Part shown: positions 1-8,882 of the stretch, in pieces | How the letters are laid out: each line of letters starts with the position of its first letter | Numbering within the stretch: the stretch's first letter is position 1 | Assembly (NCBI GenBank): GCA_903871805.1 | Contig: CAIQIE010000209.1 | Span: 1-64,000, forward strand | Source of the DNA: an uncultured Planctomycetaceae bacterium | GTDB lineage: Bacteria > Planctomycetota > Planctomycetia > Planctomycetales > Planctomycetaceae | Length of the DNA: 64,000 nucleotides | Direction: 5' to 3' | Position numbers and translations under genes: made by a program | Notes under the pieces: generated by a model | Databases searched by the model: none | Told to the model about the DNA's origin: nothing | Seen by the model: the letters and a program-made list of their open reading frames with translations, nothing else

Positions 1-3000
1 AGGCAGAGCGGTCGGATTGACCAGCATCCACAGTGCTTCATCGATCAGCAGTTGCTCAGCAGCGGCGGCCGGGGATTCCTGAGCAACGGCGGCAACGGTC
101 ACCTGTTCCGGGGACTGAACCGGCACTTCAGGAGCCACCATGTCGGCAGCATCAGGAGCAACAGGTTCGGCCTTCGCCGGGCGAACTTTCGCGGCTGACG
201 GCAGCAGTGACGTCAGCAGAGTTTCGTTGGCGAGAGCTGCCAGAGAATCGGCTTCGAGCGGGCTTTCTGAGGCGGTGACGGAGATTACGAACGGACGCGC
301 GTCGCTCCATGCACCGGACGTGCCCATGGAATTGAAACCGCGGACCCAGAACCGATAGGTTCCGTTTCTCAGAGCCTTGTCATCGGGCAGGGTGTAATAG
401 GCTTCCGTTCCGGTCGGGTTCAGCTGGAAGCTGGTGACCTGCAGCACGATGGTCTCATTCCGTTCGAGATCCCGGATCAGGATTTCGTAGCGGAAGGAGG
501 CTTTGTCGTGAGTCCATGAGAAGACGGGCGTGCTGTCATTCAGCGTTCCGCCGGGTCCGGTGATGGTTGGGGTCAGCGGGTCTGGAACGTCGATTCTCAG
601 ATTGAAGTTGGAGCTCCATGCGCTGTATTCGCCCGAGTTATTGTAGCCTCGGACGCGAGCGATGTAGGTGGTTTCCTTCAGGCGTTGTGCTGTCGGCACC
701 TTGAAGGACTTGGTGGTCAGGCCGTTCTGCAGAATCACGGAAGTCTGACGACCGGTTGCCGGATCGACTTCGCTAACCTGCAGCTGGTAGAACGGAGCAT
801 CCAGGTCTGTCGTCCAGACGAAGGTTGGGTTGGCATCATCGACGGAGCCCGCTGGATTGGCCACGGGGCCGACGATCTTTGGAATCAGCGGCGTGGGTTC
901 ATCGATGGTGAACGTGAACAGAGGACTGTATTCACCGGCTTCGCCCGCACTGTTGATACCACGAACCCACGAGCGATACTCACCCTGCGGCAGATTGACG
1001 AGGGAAGTAAACGAGTTGGTCGTCAGGTCTGACTTGCGGATGATCTGATACTGACCGGTGGTCATGTTGTTGACCCACAGATCATAACGCACAGCGCGAT
1101 CAACGGCTGTCCATGTGAACGTTGGATTTACGGTGGGTACGATCTTGCTTTTGTTGGGTCCCAGCGGACCGGTCATCACCGGCGCGGCGGGTGGCAGCAC
1201 GTCAACAGTGAAGCTCAGCGTAGGACTCCATGGGCTGACCCTGCCATTGGCATTTGCGGCTCGGACCCACGCGACGTAGCTACCCTGAGTAAACAGAGTT
1301 GGGTCGAAGTATGTCTGGGATCCGGGGATATCGGACTTTCGCAGGTACTGAACCTGACCCGTTGTGATATTGTTGACCCAGAGATCATAGGTTGCAGCGC
1401 CATCCACAGCAGTCCACGTGAATCGCGGATTGGGGTTGGTGGTCAGGGCGGTGGGGGACAGCAATGTGGGAGCAACCGGGATCGGTGCGACCAGATTGAA
1501 CTGAACCGGGCGGCTCCATGGGCTGAGTTCACCGACGGTATTGGCAGCGCGTACCCAGACGTTGTAGATACCATCCTTCAGCGGACTGAAGTGTGTGTAT
1601 TTGGTGCCGCTGTAGTTGGTGCGATAAATCACGCGTTCGCCGGTGGTTGCATTCTGCACCCACAGCCAGTAGGTCGAGGCATTCTGCGAAGTTGTCCATT
1701 CAAATTCCGGGGACGAGTTTGCAATATCGCCCAGTGGTTTGATCAGCGTTGGTGTTCCGGGAGACGGAACATCTACCGTGAAGAGGACGTAGTTGCTCCA
1801 TGCGGACAGTTGTCCGTTGATGTTGCCCACGGAACGAACACGGGCGCGGTAATCAAGTTGTTCGAACTGACGCGTCGCGGTGTAGCTGTTGGTGGTTACG
1901 GACGTGGTCAGGTAGTTGGCCCACGCCTTTGTGGTGGGATTGTACCGGTCGACTTCCAGAGTGTAGCTGGCGGTATTGCCGGAGGTTGTCCAGTTAAAGA
2001 CGGGCACTGGATCGGCGAGGATGCCTGTTGGAGACAGCATCACCGGGACGGATGGCAGCGGGATCACGGTACCGGTGAGCGTATACTGACCGATAGCGCC
2101 GTACTGTCCGGTGGAAGAGACGACAACGTAGTACGTGCCCTGAGTCACCTTCGCCGACAGGGAGGCGAACAGACTGTTTGAGGGATCATCACGAACGATG
2201 AGGTTGCCATTGCTGTCTCGCAGTTCCAGCACGAGGTCGGCATTGGTACCGAAAGTCAGAGCGTTATTGTTGAAGATCGTCTTCAGGTTCAAGCCTGTGA
2301 CGGAGAACGAGATATCTCCGGAGTCTGTTTCGAACTTGTAAACGTCCACATCATCATTCTGGCTGACGACGCCCTTCTGCAGGATGTCTGGAGCGGTCAC
2401 GATCAATTGCGTGGCTGTGGCAACGGTATTCCCGGCATCGTCAGCGCGGAATGCGACGGTTTTGTTGGTGGTGGCCGTCAGCACCTGGAAGTCGTCCTGA
2501 ATGCTGTTGGGGCCGTTGGAATCGGGAGCCACCACCCATGTTTCGCGTTCCGATCCATAGGGAGCCCCCATGATTGGTCCGAGGTCTGGTCGACCGCCGT
2601 CGTACTGTGCTGTCTGGTTGCCGTTGGCATCATAGACGCTGTGATGCAGCAGGTTCATGGTATGGCCAACTTCATGAGACGCCGCGAGGGCGATGCCCTT
2701 CACGTGGTCCGAGCCACCCCTGCCAACGTTGTCAGAAAACACGTAGCACGTGTTGACCGCGCTGTTATTGAACGAACCGAGATACGCGATGCCTCCGGGG
2801 CTTCCGATCCATGAACCATTGCCGCCGATGGAGACCAGCATGGTTTCGAAATCGTTATAGGTCCCTGGGTCAATCGTGGTCACGTTGATGCGGAATGGGC
2901 TGAAGTCTTCGGCAACGCGATACCACGTTTCCGTGATCATATCCAGCTCGGTATCGCTGAAGGTCGTCAGGTCATTGTCGATGTCAAACACCGGCGTCAG

Positions 3001-3258
3001 AACCGGACCGGTCTGGTTATCGGTACGGGAGTTAGGCCAGCCCTGGGATTCTGAGTGACCATCGAAATCGAGGTAGATAGTCACCGGAGCCCCGGGGAGA
3101 CTGTTGAGTTTGGGGATGGCTGTCAGGGGATTCGTCATGAGTGCACGAATCTCGAGCAATTCCGCTCCCATCCGCGGGGCAGCAGCAGCCCGGCGGCGGC
3201 GATCTGAGCCCGGAAGAACACTTCGAAATACTTGGCGAAGACCAGTGTAAGATGCCAT
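1..3258 (-). CDS. Secreted metzincin-like metalloprotease with pre-peptidase and FnIII repeats (3' end outside window)
   Basis: Open frame of 1086 codons running off the left edge; it is absent from the ORF track because no stop lies in the window. Start chosen at the first ATG (MASYTGLRQVF) after an in-frame TGA. The N-terminus has an Arg-rich stretch followed by LLEIRALM, resembling the LEPR-xLL leader of planctomycete surface proteins. Residues 195-205 read HEVGHTMNLLH, matching the metzincin zinc motif HExxHxx(G/N)xxH, within a catalytic domain of about residues 50-270. A pre-peptidase C-terminal-like beta domain follows (about 290-385; DVDVYKFETDSGDISF), then six FnIII-like units of about 100 residues, each beginning P-x-x-P and carrying (F/Y)xW(T). 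Units three and four are near copies (WTAVD..YDLWVNN.TTGQ). A probable extracellular or cell-surface endopeptidase; the substrate is unknown. Confidence 0.85.
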   Translation of the reverse strand, partial: MASYTGLRQVFRSVLPGSDRRRRAAAAPRMGAELLEIRALMTNPLTAIPKLNSLPGAPVTIYLDFDGHSESQGWPNSRTDNQTGPVLTPVFDIDNDLTTFSDTELDMITETWYRVAEDFSPFRINVTTIDPGTYNDFETMLVSIGGNGSWIGSPGGIAYLGSFNNSAVNTCYVFSDNVGRGGSDHVKGIALAASHEVGHTMNLLHHSVYDANGNQTAQYDGGRPDLGPIMGAPYGSERETWVVAPDSNGPNSIQDDFQVLTATTNKTVAFRADDAGNTVATATQLIVTAPDILQKGVVSQNDDVDVYKFETDSGDISFSVTGLNLKTIFNNNALTFGTNADLVLELRDSNGNLIVRDDPSNSLFASLSAKVTQGTYYVVVSSTGQYGAIGQYTLTGTVIPLPSVPVMLSPTGILADPVPVFNWTTSGNTASYTLEVDRYNPTTKAWANYLTTSVTTNSYTATRQFEQLDYRARVRSVGNINGQLSAWSNYVLFTVDVPSPGTPTLIKPLGDIANSSPEFEWTTSQNASTYWLWVQNATTGERVIYRTNYSGTKYTHFSPLKDGIYNVWVRAANTVGELSPWSRPVQFNLVAPIPVAPTLLSPTALTTNPNPRFTWTAVDGAATYDLWVNNITTGQVQYLRKSDIPGSQTYFDPTLFTQGSYVAWVRAANANGRVSPWSPTLSFTVDVLPPAAPVMTGPLGPNKSKIVPTVNPTFTWTAVDRAVRYDLWVNNMTTGQYQIIRKSDLTTNSFTSLVNLPQGEYRSWVRGINSAGEAGEYSPLFTFTIDEPTPLIPKIVGPVANPAGSVDDANPTFVWTTDLDAPFYQLQVSEVDPATGRQTSVILQNGLTTKSFKVPTAQRLKETTYIARVRGYNNSGEYSAWSSNFNLRIDVPDPLTPTITGPGGTLNDSTPVFSWTHDKASFRYEILIRDLERNETIVLQVTSFQLNPTGTEAYYTLPDDKALRNGTYRFWVRGFNSMGTSGAWSDARPFVISVTASESPLEADSLAALANETLLTSLLPSAAKVRPAKAEPVAPDAADMVAPEVPVQSPEQVTVAAVAQESPAAAAEQLLIDEALWMLVNPTALP

Positions 3259-3657
3259 CTTTCGATCCCGACAGACGCAGCCAATAGAGATTCAGCAACA
3301 GGCGAACCGTACCGTGGGCGCATTGAACGCCGCACTGCACTTTCGATATCGGACGTAGAAGCCGTCAGAAAACCAACAGTTCCTTTCAGATGGTATCGAA
3401 ATTTGATTGAAATTCCCCACCATCACGATCTTTCCGGTCGTAACGGCAAAGCTTCAGGCCTGCTGGTTACGGCGATCGCGGCGAGATTAGCGAAAGCGGA
3501 ACCCCTGGCGGGATCACCCGCACTCTTTTGCCTCTGCAGCCGTCGCGAGTCGTCAAGCTAAGATGATATTCCTCCTGAGTAAACTGGCTGTTCCCGCTGG
3601 GCGTTTTGCTTTATTTATGGACCTTTTTGTCGCGTATCCTTGAGTAACTGACGGTTT

Positions 3658-3682
3658 CTTGAAAATCGCCAGCATTTTCAAG
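3658..3682. promoter_or_regulatory. Perfect 9-bp inverted repeat upstream of ECF sigma factor
   Basis: CTTGAAAAT and ATTTTCAAG flank a 7-base spacer (CGCCAGC). The element lies about 63 bases before the TTG start of the sigma-factor gene, so it could be an operator or a 5'-UTR hairpin. There is no T-run directly after it, which argues against a simple terminator. The function is inferred from position only. Confidence 0.4.
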
Positions 3683-3730
3683 ACTTTCCTGAAATAACCC
3701 GTGCCCCGTTGTCATCTTCAGTGTTGAGAC

Positions 3731-3738
3731 AGAAGGAG
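3731..3738 (+). promoter_or_regulatory. Shine-Dalgarno site deciding a TTG start
   Basis: AGAAGGAG ends 7 bases before TTG at 3746. This strong site supports the unusual TTG initiation codon of the sigma-factor gene. Confidence 0.6.
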
Positions 3739-3745
3739 TCGCTGG

Positions 3746-4336
3746 TTGGAGCAGAATGCGGAAAATTCCTCTGCTGATATCCCGTCAGCGTCCCCGTTTA
3801 ATACCTCACAACGCAGCGAGGTAGAGTCAGCCTGCGTACATTTGGAAAACGATCTGACTGCGTTTTTGCTGGGAATTCTGCACAACAGACATTTGGCAGA
3901 AGACGCCCGGCAGAGGACGGTGATCAAGGCGATTGAAGCGGCCAGTTCTGCCCGAATTCCGACAATTCGGGGTTGGTTGTTTCGGATCGCCCTGAATGAA
4001 GCTCGAGCGATTTTGCGAGAGGGACGAAGAGTTGCTCGGCAGTTGAAGTTTCTTGCGGCCACAGATGATTTGCAGAGTAGTGGGCCCAAAAATCAGGAAT
4101 CTTTTGATCGTCCTCCATTGATTTGTGAAGAAGTGTTGGTTGTGCTTCGGGAGTCCCTGGGTCAATTGCCGGACGAGCAGCGAGAAGTGATTCGTCGGCG
4201 GGTGTACTTGGAAATGACATTTGCGGAGATTGCTGCGGAGATGAATGTTCCTCTGGGAACAGTTCTGACATGGATGCGGCGGGGAGTGATGAAACTTCGG
4301 GAAGATCGTCGGCTGCGGGAAATGATGCTGGAGTAG
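3746..4336 (+). CDS. ECF-type RNA polymerase sigma factor
   Basis: 196 aa, TTG start backed by an AGAAGGAG site. Sigma region 2 spans about residues 30-95 (ENDLTAFLLGILHNRHLAEDARQ and RGWLFRIALNEAR). Region 4 is near the C-terminus (about 135-190), with LPDEQREVIRRRVYLEMTF leading into the helix-turn-helix AEIAAEMNVPLGTVLTWMRRG. It probably directs RNA polymerase to the promoters of this operon and perhaps of other envelope genes. It heads a five-gene + strand block with an anti-sigma-like protein, an exported coiled-coil protein, a DUF1549/DUF1553 protein and a DUF1501 protein, an arrangement familiar in planctomycetes. Autoregulation is inferred from that context and from the upstream inverted repeat, not shown. 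Confidence 0.9.
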   Translation: MEQNAENSSADIPSASPFNTSQRSEVESACVHLENDLTAFLLGILHNRHLAEDARQRTVIKAIEAASSARIPTIRGWLFRIALNEARAILREGRRVARQLKFLAATDDLQSSGPKNQESFDRPPLICEEVLVVLRESLGQLPDEQREVIRRRVYLEMTFAEIAAEMNVPLGTVLTWMRRGVMKLREDRRLREMMLE

Positions 4337-4369
4337 TGGGGACCAGATTTTCTGATGCTGGGATTCGCT

Positions 4370-4421
4370 GGTGTTGGGAACTGGTGTTGGGAACTGGTGT
4401 CGGGAACTGGTGTCGGGAACT
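4370..4421. repeat. 13-bp tandem repeat, four copies
   Basis: Four head-to-tail copies of GGTGT(T/C)GGGAACT, the first two with T and the last two with C. They sit between the sigma-factor stop and the anti-sigma-like start. The unit is not a multiple of three, so the open frame through it (ORF from 4355) is probably not translated. The GGGAACTGG core recurs at 43654 and 43674. Confidence 0.9.
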
Positions 4422-4465
4422 GGTCAGGGCGTTCGCGGCCTGCAGCCGGGATTTCCTTATTTAAG

Positions 4466-4996
4466 ATGGACAACATGATGGCCTATATCAATGACGAGCA
4501 GCGCGCGTGGGAGGCCACCCGGTATCTGCTGGAAGAGATGTCGCCCGACGAGCGGGTTCAGTTTGAATCGCAACTTGAGTGGGACGGGGCGTTGTGTGAC
4601 GAGCTGATCCTTGGGGTACGTCTGTTGGCGGCGACACGGGCTTCGTTTGCTGTCCCGGCTGTTCCGCCGGTGCCTGTCAAATCGAGCATCTCGGTCCCGG
4701 GGCGAACCGCCGTGTTCAGTGCTCTTGTGGCATTGTGTCTGATGTTGATGGCGGTGGTTTCGGAAGTCCGGCGTGGCTATTCGCCATCGGTTCTGCTTCA
4801 GGATGCCGTGGCGTTGTCGGATCTGCTGGACGGGTCGGAAATGATTCCTGTGGACCGGGAAGCGGACGTCGAGGGTTTGATTGACGACCATGTCGCGATG
4901 CCGGAAAACCCCGACTGGTTGATTACCGCTCTTGATCTTGATGAACAGGACTCGGACGTGGACGCTGCGCCGGAAGAGGACGAGGGCTTATTCTGA
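4466..4996 (+). CDS. Anti-sigma-factor-like single-pass membrane protein
   Basis: 176 aa from ATG at 4466 (MDNMMAYINDEQ). The track starts at 4355, but that extension runs through a non-triplet tandem repeat. The N-terminal ~60 residues (EATRYLLEEMSPDERVQFE) resemble the cytosolic sigma-binding segment of planctomycete anti-sigma factors. One membrane helix lies at about residues 82-102 (VFSALVALCLMLMAVV), followed by an acidic periplasmic tail rich in Asp and Glu. No HxxxCxxC zinc motif is visible, so it is not a classical ZAS-type anti-sigma factor. It directly follows the ECF sigma gene and probably holds that sigma factor at the membrane. The assignment rests mainly on context. Confidence 0.6.
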   Translation: MDNMMAYINDEQRAWEATRYLLEEMSPDERVQFESQLEWDGALCDELILGVRLLAATRASFAVPAVPPVPVKSSISVPGRTAVFSALVALCLMLMAVVSEVRRGYSPSVLLQDAVALSDLLDGSEMIPVDREADVEGLIDDHVAMPENPDWLITALDLDEQDSDVDAAPEEDEGLF

Positions 4997-5061
4997 CAAA
5001 CTGGTGTGAGGCGGCAGACTGTTTTCCAAAGACAAACAAATTTGTGAAGAGCCATTCCTCT

Positions 5062-5811
5062 ATGACGCGACGAGACTCCCGATTACTGCAGGGCCTCTGT
5101 GGATTGCTGATCATCGTGCCGAACACGTTGGTGCCGAACACGTTGGTGTCGGTCGTTGCGAATTCCGCATATCAGAATCCTCCTGAGGCGCCTGGTTCCG
5201 GCGAGGCTGTGAAGGAGAAGGGAAAAGCGGGTGTTCCAAAGAATTCGGCGAAGCAGGACATCGGTGATCAGGACCGATCGGCGGCGTTGTCTTTTGTTGC
5301 AGAGCATCATCCGGAGTTATCACACCTGCTGATGCAGCTTCAGAAGTCCCGCCCGCTGGAATTTGAGCGTGCCCTTCGCGAGTTGGTACTGCAGACTCAG
5401 GCGATTGCGCGATTGCAGGACAAGAATCCGGCCCGCTATCAGACGCAGCTGGCAGCATGGAAGCTGGATTCGCAGATTCGTGTACTGATGGCTCGTTGGG
5501 CTCGTACGGAAGACGCCGCTTTGCAATCACAGATCCGCACATTGATTGCTCAGCGACAGCAGATGAAAGTCAGTCAGCTTCAGGCGGATCGACAGAAGCT
5601 GGAAGAGCAGTTGAAGCGAATCGAGGACCAGTTGTCTGGATACGCTGGTCCTGAAGAGCAGCGGGTGGATACGGAATGGGAGCAGCTGTCACGTCGCGCG
5701 AAGGCCGCCAGCCGGTCGGTCAATCCGGGCAATCGTGAGGCTGTCATCAAGGGCAATAAGCCAGCAAAGTCCGTTAATGAAAAAGATGTTCCGGCCGACG
5801 GCAAACAGTAA
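5062..5811 (+). CDS. Exported coiled-coil protein of the sigma-factor operon
   Basis: 249 aa from ATG at 5062; a GTG at 5044 would add six residues. The N-terminus has basic residues followed by a hydrophobic stretch (LLQGLCGLLIIV), consistent with a signal peptide or anchor. The DNA behind PNTLVPNTLV is a 15-bp tandem duplication (GTGCCGAACACGTTG twice). The rest is highly charged and helical: about residues 85-200 are Gln/Arg/Leu/Glu-rich with heptad character (DRQKLEEQLKRIEDQLSG), a likely coiled coil. No family is recognised. Position between an anti-sigma-like gene and a DUF1549/DUF1553 gene suggests a periplasmic partner or sensor, by inference only. Confidence 0.65.
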   Translation: MTRRDSRLLQGLCGLLIIVPNTLVPNTLVSVVANSAYQNPPEAPGSGEAVKEKGKAGVPKNSAKQDIGDQDRSAALSFVAEHHPELSHLLMQLQKSRPLEFERALRELVLQTQAIARLQDKNPARYQTQLAAWKLDSQIRVLMARWARTEDAALQSQIRTLIAQRQQMKVSQLQADRQKLEEQLKRIEDQLSGYAGPEEQRVDTEWEQLSRRAKAASRSVNPGNREAVIKGNKPAKSVNEKDVPADGKQ

Positions 5812-5960
5812 CACGGCAAACAGTCATACAGGAATTTCGTCAGGGGCTTTGTAAAGTTTCGTCTCTTTACCGACAGCGTTTTCGGAAGTCCGTTCATCAG
5901 AATCAGATCCTTGTAACCGCAGGGATCTTTGTCGATTTTATTGGGAATAAGGCGACAACC

Positions 5961-8699
5961 ATGATCAGCAGGATTCTGCGTGTCAGTCTGGCCGGGTTCA
6001 CCGGTCTTGTGATGATGGCCGCGGCGCAGGCGCAACAGTCTCCGGTGGTGGCCGCTTCGGCAGCCTCGCGGTTTGCTGGTGCGGACGCCGCCGAGGTGCC
6101 GGATTTTCAGAAGCACATCGTCCCGCTGCTTGGAAAACTGGGCTGCAATGGGCGGGCCTGTCATGGTTCGTTTCAGGGGCGCGGCGGGTTTCGGCTATCG
6201 TTGTTTGGCTATGACTTTGCAAACGACCATGGCGAACTGTATGGCCGTGTGGATACGGAAACGGCGGGTGACAGTCTGATTCTGCAGAAGGCGTTGATGC
6301 AGATTCCGCATGAAGGCGGACAGCGACTAAAACCGGGGTCATGGGAACATCACCTGGTGCTGCGGTGGGTTCAGGCGGGGGCTCCGGCCCGTGTGGAGAA
6401 TCCGGCAACGCTGACGCGGCTGGAGGTCACTCCTTCTGAAATTTTGTTTACGGCTGAGGGACAGCAGCAGCCACTGCAGGCGATTGCGGTTTGGTCGGAT
6501 GGAAGTCGTGAAGATGTCACAACGCTGTGTCGTTTTCAGACGAATGACGATCAGATCGCGGACATCAGCAAGGAAGGTCTCGTCTCTGCGGGATCACCGG
6601 GCGACACGCATGTGGTGGCATTTTATGACAGCGCTGTGGTGCCGATTCCGGTGATTCGACCGGTCACACCTCAATATGGTGAAAACTATCCTCAGGTTGC
6701 GGCTACCACAAAAATCGACGAGCTGGTTGTTCAAAAGCTTCGAAAGATCGGCGTTGTTCAGTCTGATCTGTGCAATGACGCGGAGTTTCTGCGACGAGTC
6801 AGTCTGGATGTCACTGGTACACTGCCAACGACAGCAGAAGTCCGCGAGTTTCTGGCAGACACTACGGCCGACAAACGCCGTCGCAAGATCGATGAGCTTC
6901 TGGAGCGTCCTGGTTATGTAGCCTGGTGGACAACCAAACTGTGCGACTTCACGGGCAACAGCGACGACAAGCTGAACAACGTGACCCCGGTACAGGCAGA
7001 GGCCTCCAAACAGTGGTATGCGTGGATTGAAAAGCGGGTGCGGGAAAACGTTTCGTACGACAAGATTGTGGAAGGGATTGTGCTGGCAATCAGCCGCAAT
7101 GAAGGGGAATCGTACGAGGACTACTGCGCTAACGTTTCAAAGCTGTACCACAAGGATGGCCCGGGGGCCGCCGGGTATGCGGATCGCCAGGGTTTGGCCC
7201 ATTTCTGGGCGCGTCAGAATTTCCAGACGTCGGAAGATCGCGTGATCGGGTTTGCGTACACCTTCCTTGGAACTCGCATTCAGTGTGCACAGTGCCACAA
7301 GCATCCGTTTGACCAATGGACGCAGGACGACTTCCAGCAGTTTGAGGGGTTTTTCCGGGGCACCGTGGGCAGGCAGAATTCCCGACCGGACGCCAAAGCA
7401 GACTATGAAAAAATGGTGGCTGGCTTTGAGGGGACAGCGGGGCTGAAGGGCAACGATCTGCGGCGCATTCTGGCCGAGCAGGTACAGAAGGGGGCCACGA
7501 TCCCGCTGGCGGAAGTTTACACAGTGAAGGCTCAGCCGCCACGACGCAACAACAGGACACCCCGCCGCAATAACTCGCCGATCCCGGCCACCGCCAAACT
7601 TCTTGCCGGTCCGGTGATTGATCTTTCGCAGCACGAGGACATTCGTCAGCCGCTGATGGACTGGCTGCGGTCTCCCGAGAATCCGCTGTTTGCAAAGGCC
7701 TTTGTCAATCGCGTGTGGGCTTCCTACTTCAACGTGGGCATTGTTCAGCCGGCAGACGACCTGAATCTGGCGAACCCTCCCGTCAATGCGCCGCTGCTGG
7801 ATTATTTGGCGCGCGGCTTTATTGAAAACGGCTTTGATATGAAATGGCTGCACAGGGAGATTCTGAACAGTCGCACATATCAGCTGAGCTGGATCCCGAA
7901 TTCCACGAATCGTCTGGATGAGCGGAATTTCAGCCGTGCTGTGCCTCGCCGACTGCCGGCCGAAGTGGCCTGGGACATCATGGTCCAGGCCACGCTGAAC
8001 ACGTCAAAGAACACGGAGTTTGTTTCCAGTGTGGACAAACGCGCACTGTCGATTCCTGGTGCTGGTCTGCGACAGCGTAATCGCAATCCGGCCGACTATG
8101 CACTGACTGTCTTTGGGCGATCCATCCGGGAAAGTAACTGCGATTGTGACCGTACAGAAGAGCCTAGTTTGCTGCAGACGATTTTTGTTCGCAACGATGC
8201 GCAGGTGCTGTCATTGCTGGATTCAGGTGACGGCTGGCTTCGGGAAGTCGCTGAAAAGCATCAGCTGAATTTTCAGCCACGGTCCACGCCCGACGGCGGG
8301 AACGCTCAGCAGAAGGCCCAGGCAAAGGCTCGTTTTGAAACGCAGCTTCAGCGTCTTCGGGAACGACTGGACACCGCACAGAAGAATGGTGCGGAAAGAC
8401 AGGTCGTGGCCCTGAAAGCCCAACTGAAGAAGCTGCGAGAACAGGCCAGAACGCAGGGAGTGGAAATTTCACAGGACGTCGAACCGGAGCCAGTTGCTGC
8501 AACCATCACGGTTCCTGCAAATCTGAACACCGAGGAAATCATCGCCGATGCTTATCTGAGAAGTCTGTCTCGTCTGCCAACGACTGATGAAATGCAGACT
8601 TCAAAAACCTTTATTGCGGAATCGAAGGATCCGGTGGAAGGCATTCGTGCGGTCCTCTGGGCTTTGATGAACACTCGGGAATTTATGGTCAACCACTGA
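5961..8699 (+). CDS. DUF1549/DUF1553 (PSCyt2/PSD1) protein with heme-like motif and Big-2-like domain
   Basis: 912 aa. A signal peptide is clear (MISRILRVSLAGFTGLVMMAAAQAQ), preceded by AAGGCG as ribosome site. Near residue 60 GCNGRACHGSFQG gives a CxxxCH variant of a heme-binding motif. A Big-2-like beta domain (about 150-230) follows, then DUF1549 (about 250-430; RRVSLDVTGTLPT and a second motif CAQCHKHPFDQW), and DUF1553 in the C-terminal third (FVNRVWASYFNVGIV, RRLPAEVAWDIM, DCDRTEEPSLLQTIF). A charged coiled-coil insertion lies at about 770-840. These planctomycete-specific families have no proven activity; c-type heme binding is plausible for the CxxCH motif. It pairs with the DUF1501 gene 184 bases downstream. 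Confidence 0.9.
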   Translation: MISRILRVSLAGFTGLVMMAAAQAQQSPVVAASAASRFAGADAAEVPDFQKHIVPLLGKLGCNGRACHGSFQGRGGFRLSLFGYDFANDHGELYGRVDTETAGDSLILQKALMQIPHEGGQRLKPGSWEHHLVLRWVQAGAPARVENPATLTRLEVTPSEILFTAEGQQQPLQAIAVWSDGSREDVTTLCRFQTNDDQIADISKEGLVSAGSPGDTHVVAFYDSAVVPIPVIRPVTPQYGENYPQVAATTKIDELVVQKLRKIGVVQSDLCNDAEFLRRVSLDVTGTLPTTAEVREFLADTTADKRRRKIDELLERPGYVAWWTTKLCDFTGNSDDKLNNVTPVQAEASKQWYAWIEKRVRENVSYDKIVEGIVLAISRNEGESYEDYCANVSKLYHKDGPGAAGYADRQGLAHFWARQNFQTSEDRVIGFAYTFLGTRIQCAQCHKHPFDQWTQDDFQQFEGFFRGTVGRQNSRPDAKADYEKMVAGFEGTAGLKGNDLRRILAEQVQKGATIPLAEVYTVKAQPPRRNNRTPRRNNSPIPATAKLLAGPVIDLSQHEDIRQPLMDWLRSPENPLFAKAFVNRVWASYFNVGIVQPADDLNLANPPVNAPLLDYLARGFIENGFDMKWLHREILNSRTYQLSWIPNSTNRLDERNFSRAVPRRLPAEVAWDIMVQATLNTSKNTEFVSSVDKRALSIPGAGLRQRNRNPADYALTVFGRSIRESNCDCDRTEEPSLLQTIFVRNDAQVLSLLDSGDGWLREVAEKHQLNFQPRSTPDGGNAQQKAQAKARFETQLQRLRERLDTAQKNGAERQVVALKAQLKKLREQARTQGVEISQDVEPEPVAATITVPANLNTEEIIADAYLRSLSRLPTTDEMQTSKTFIAESKDPVEGIRAVLWALMNTREFMVNH

Positions 8700-8882
8700 T
8701 GAACCGGGGGCAGCTTCCGGGTGAACTCTCGCCCGGTTCTGTTGCACTCAACGATGACTGAACTGCTGTGGGGCATCCTGCGGGAGGCATCGCAGCACCT
8801 GCTCAAAGCGATTTGAGCGAAAGACATAGTATTTTCGGATAGATACTCACTGCACACTTCTGTTTTTCCCAGGAGCCATCCC

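Larger units (their letters stand above)
3259..3745. other. Divergent intergenic region between protease and sigma-factor operon
   Basis: About 490 bases separate the two divergent starts. The only sizeable frame here (3232-3561 +) has no recognisable domain and overlaps the protease start, so I treat it as spurious. The part nearest the sigma factor is AT-richer and holds the inverted repeat listed separately. No promoter hexamers could be assigned with confidence. Confidence 0.5.

Noticed and set aside
1591-2181. 196-aa + strand ORF (and neighbours at 685, 2407, 3032)
   Set aside because: Antisense shadows of the left-truncated metalloprotease, whose own frame is missing from the track because it has no stop in the window.
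4370-4421. Possible CRISPR or triplet-coding repeat
   Set aside because: The 13-bp units are directly adjacent with no spacers and are not a multiple of three; it is a simple tandem repeat. No CRISPR array was seen anywhere in the window.
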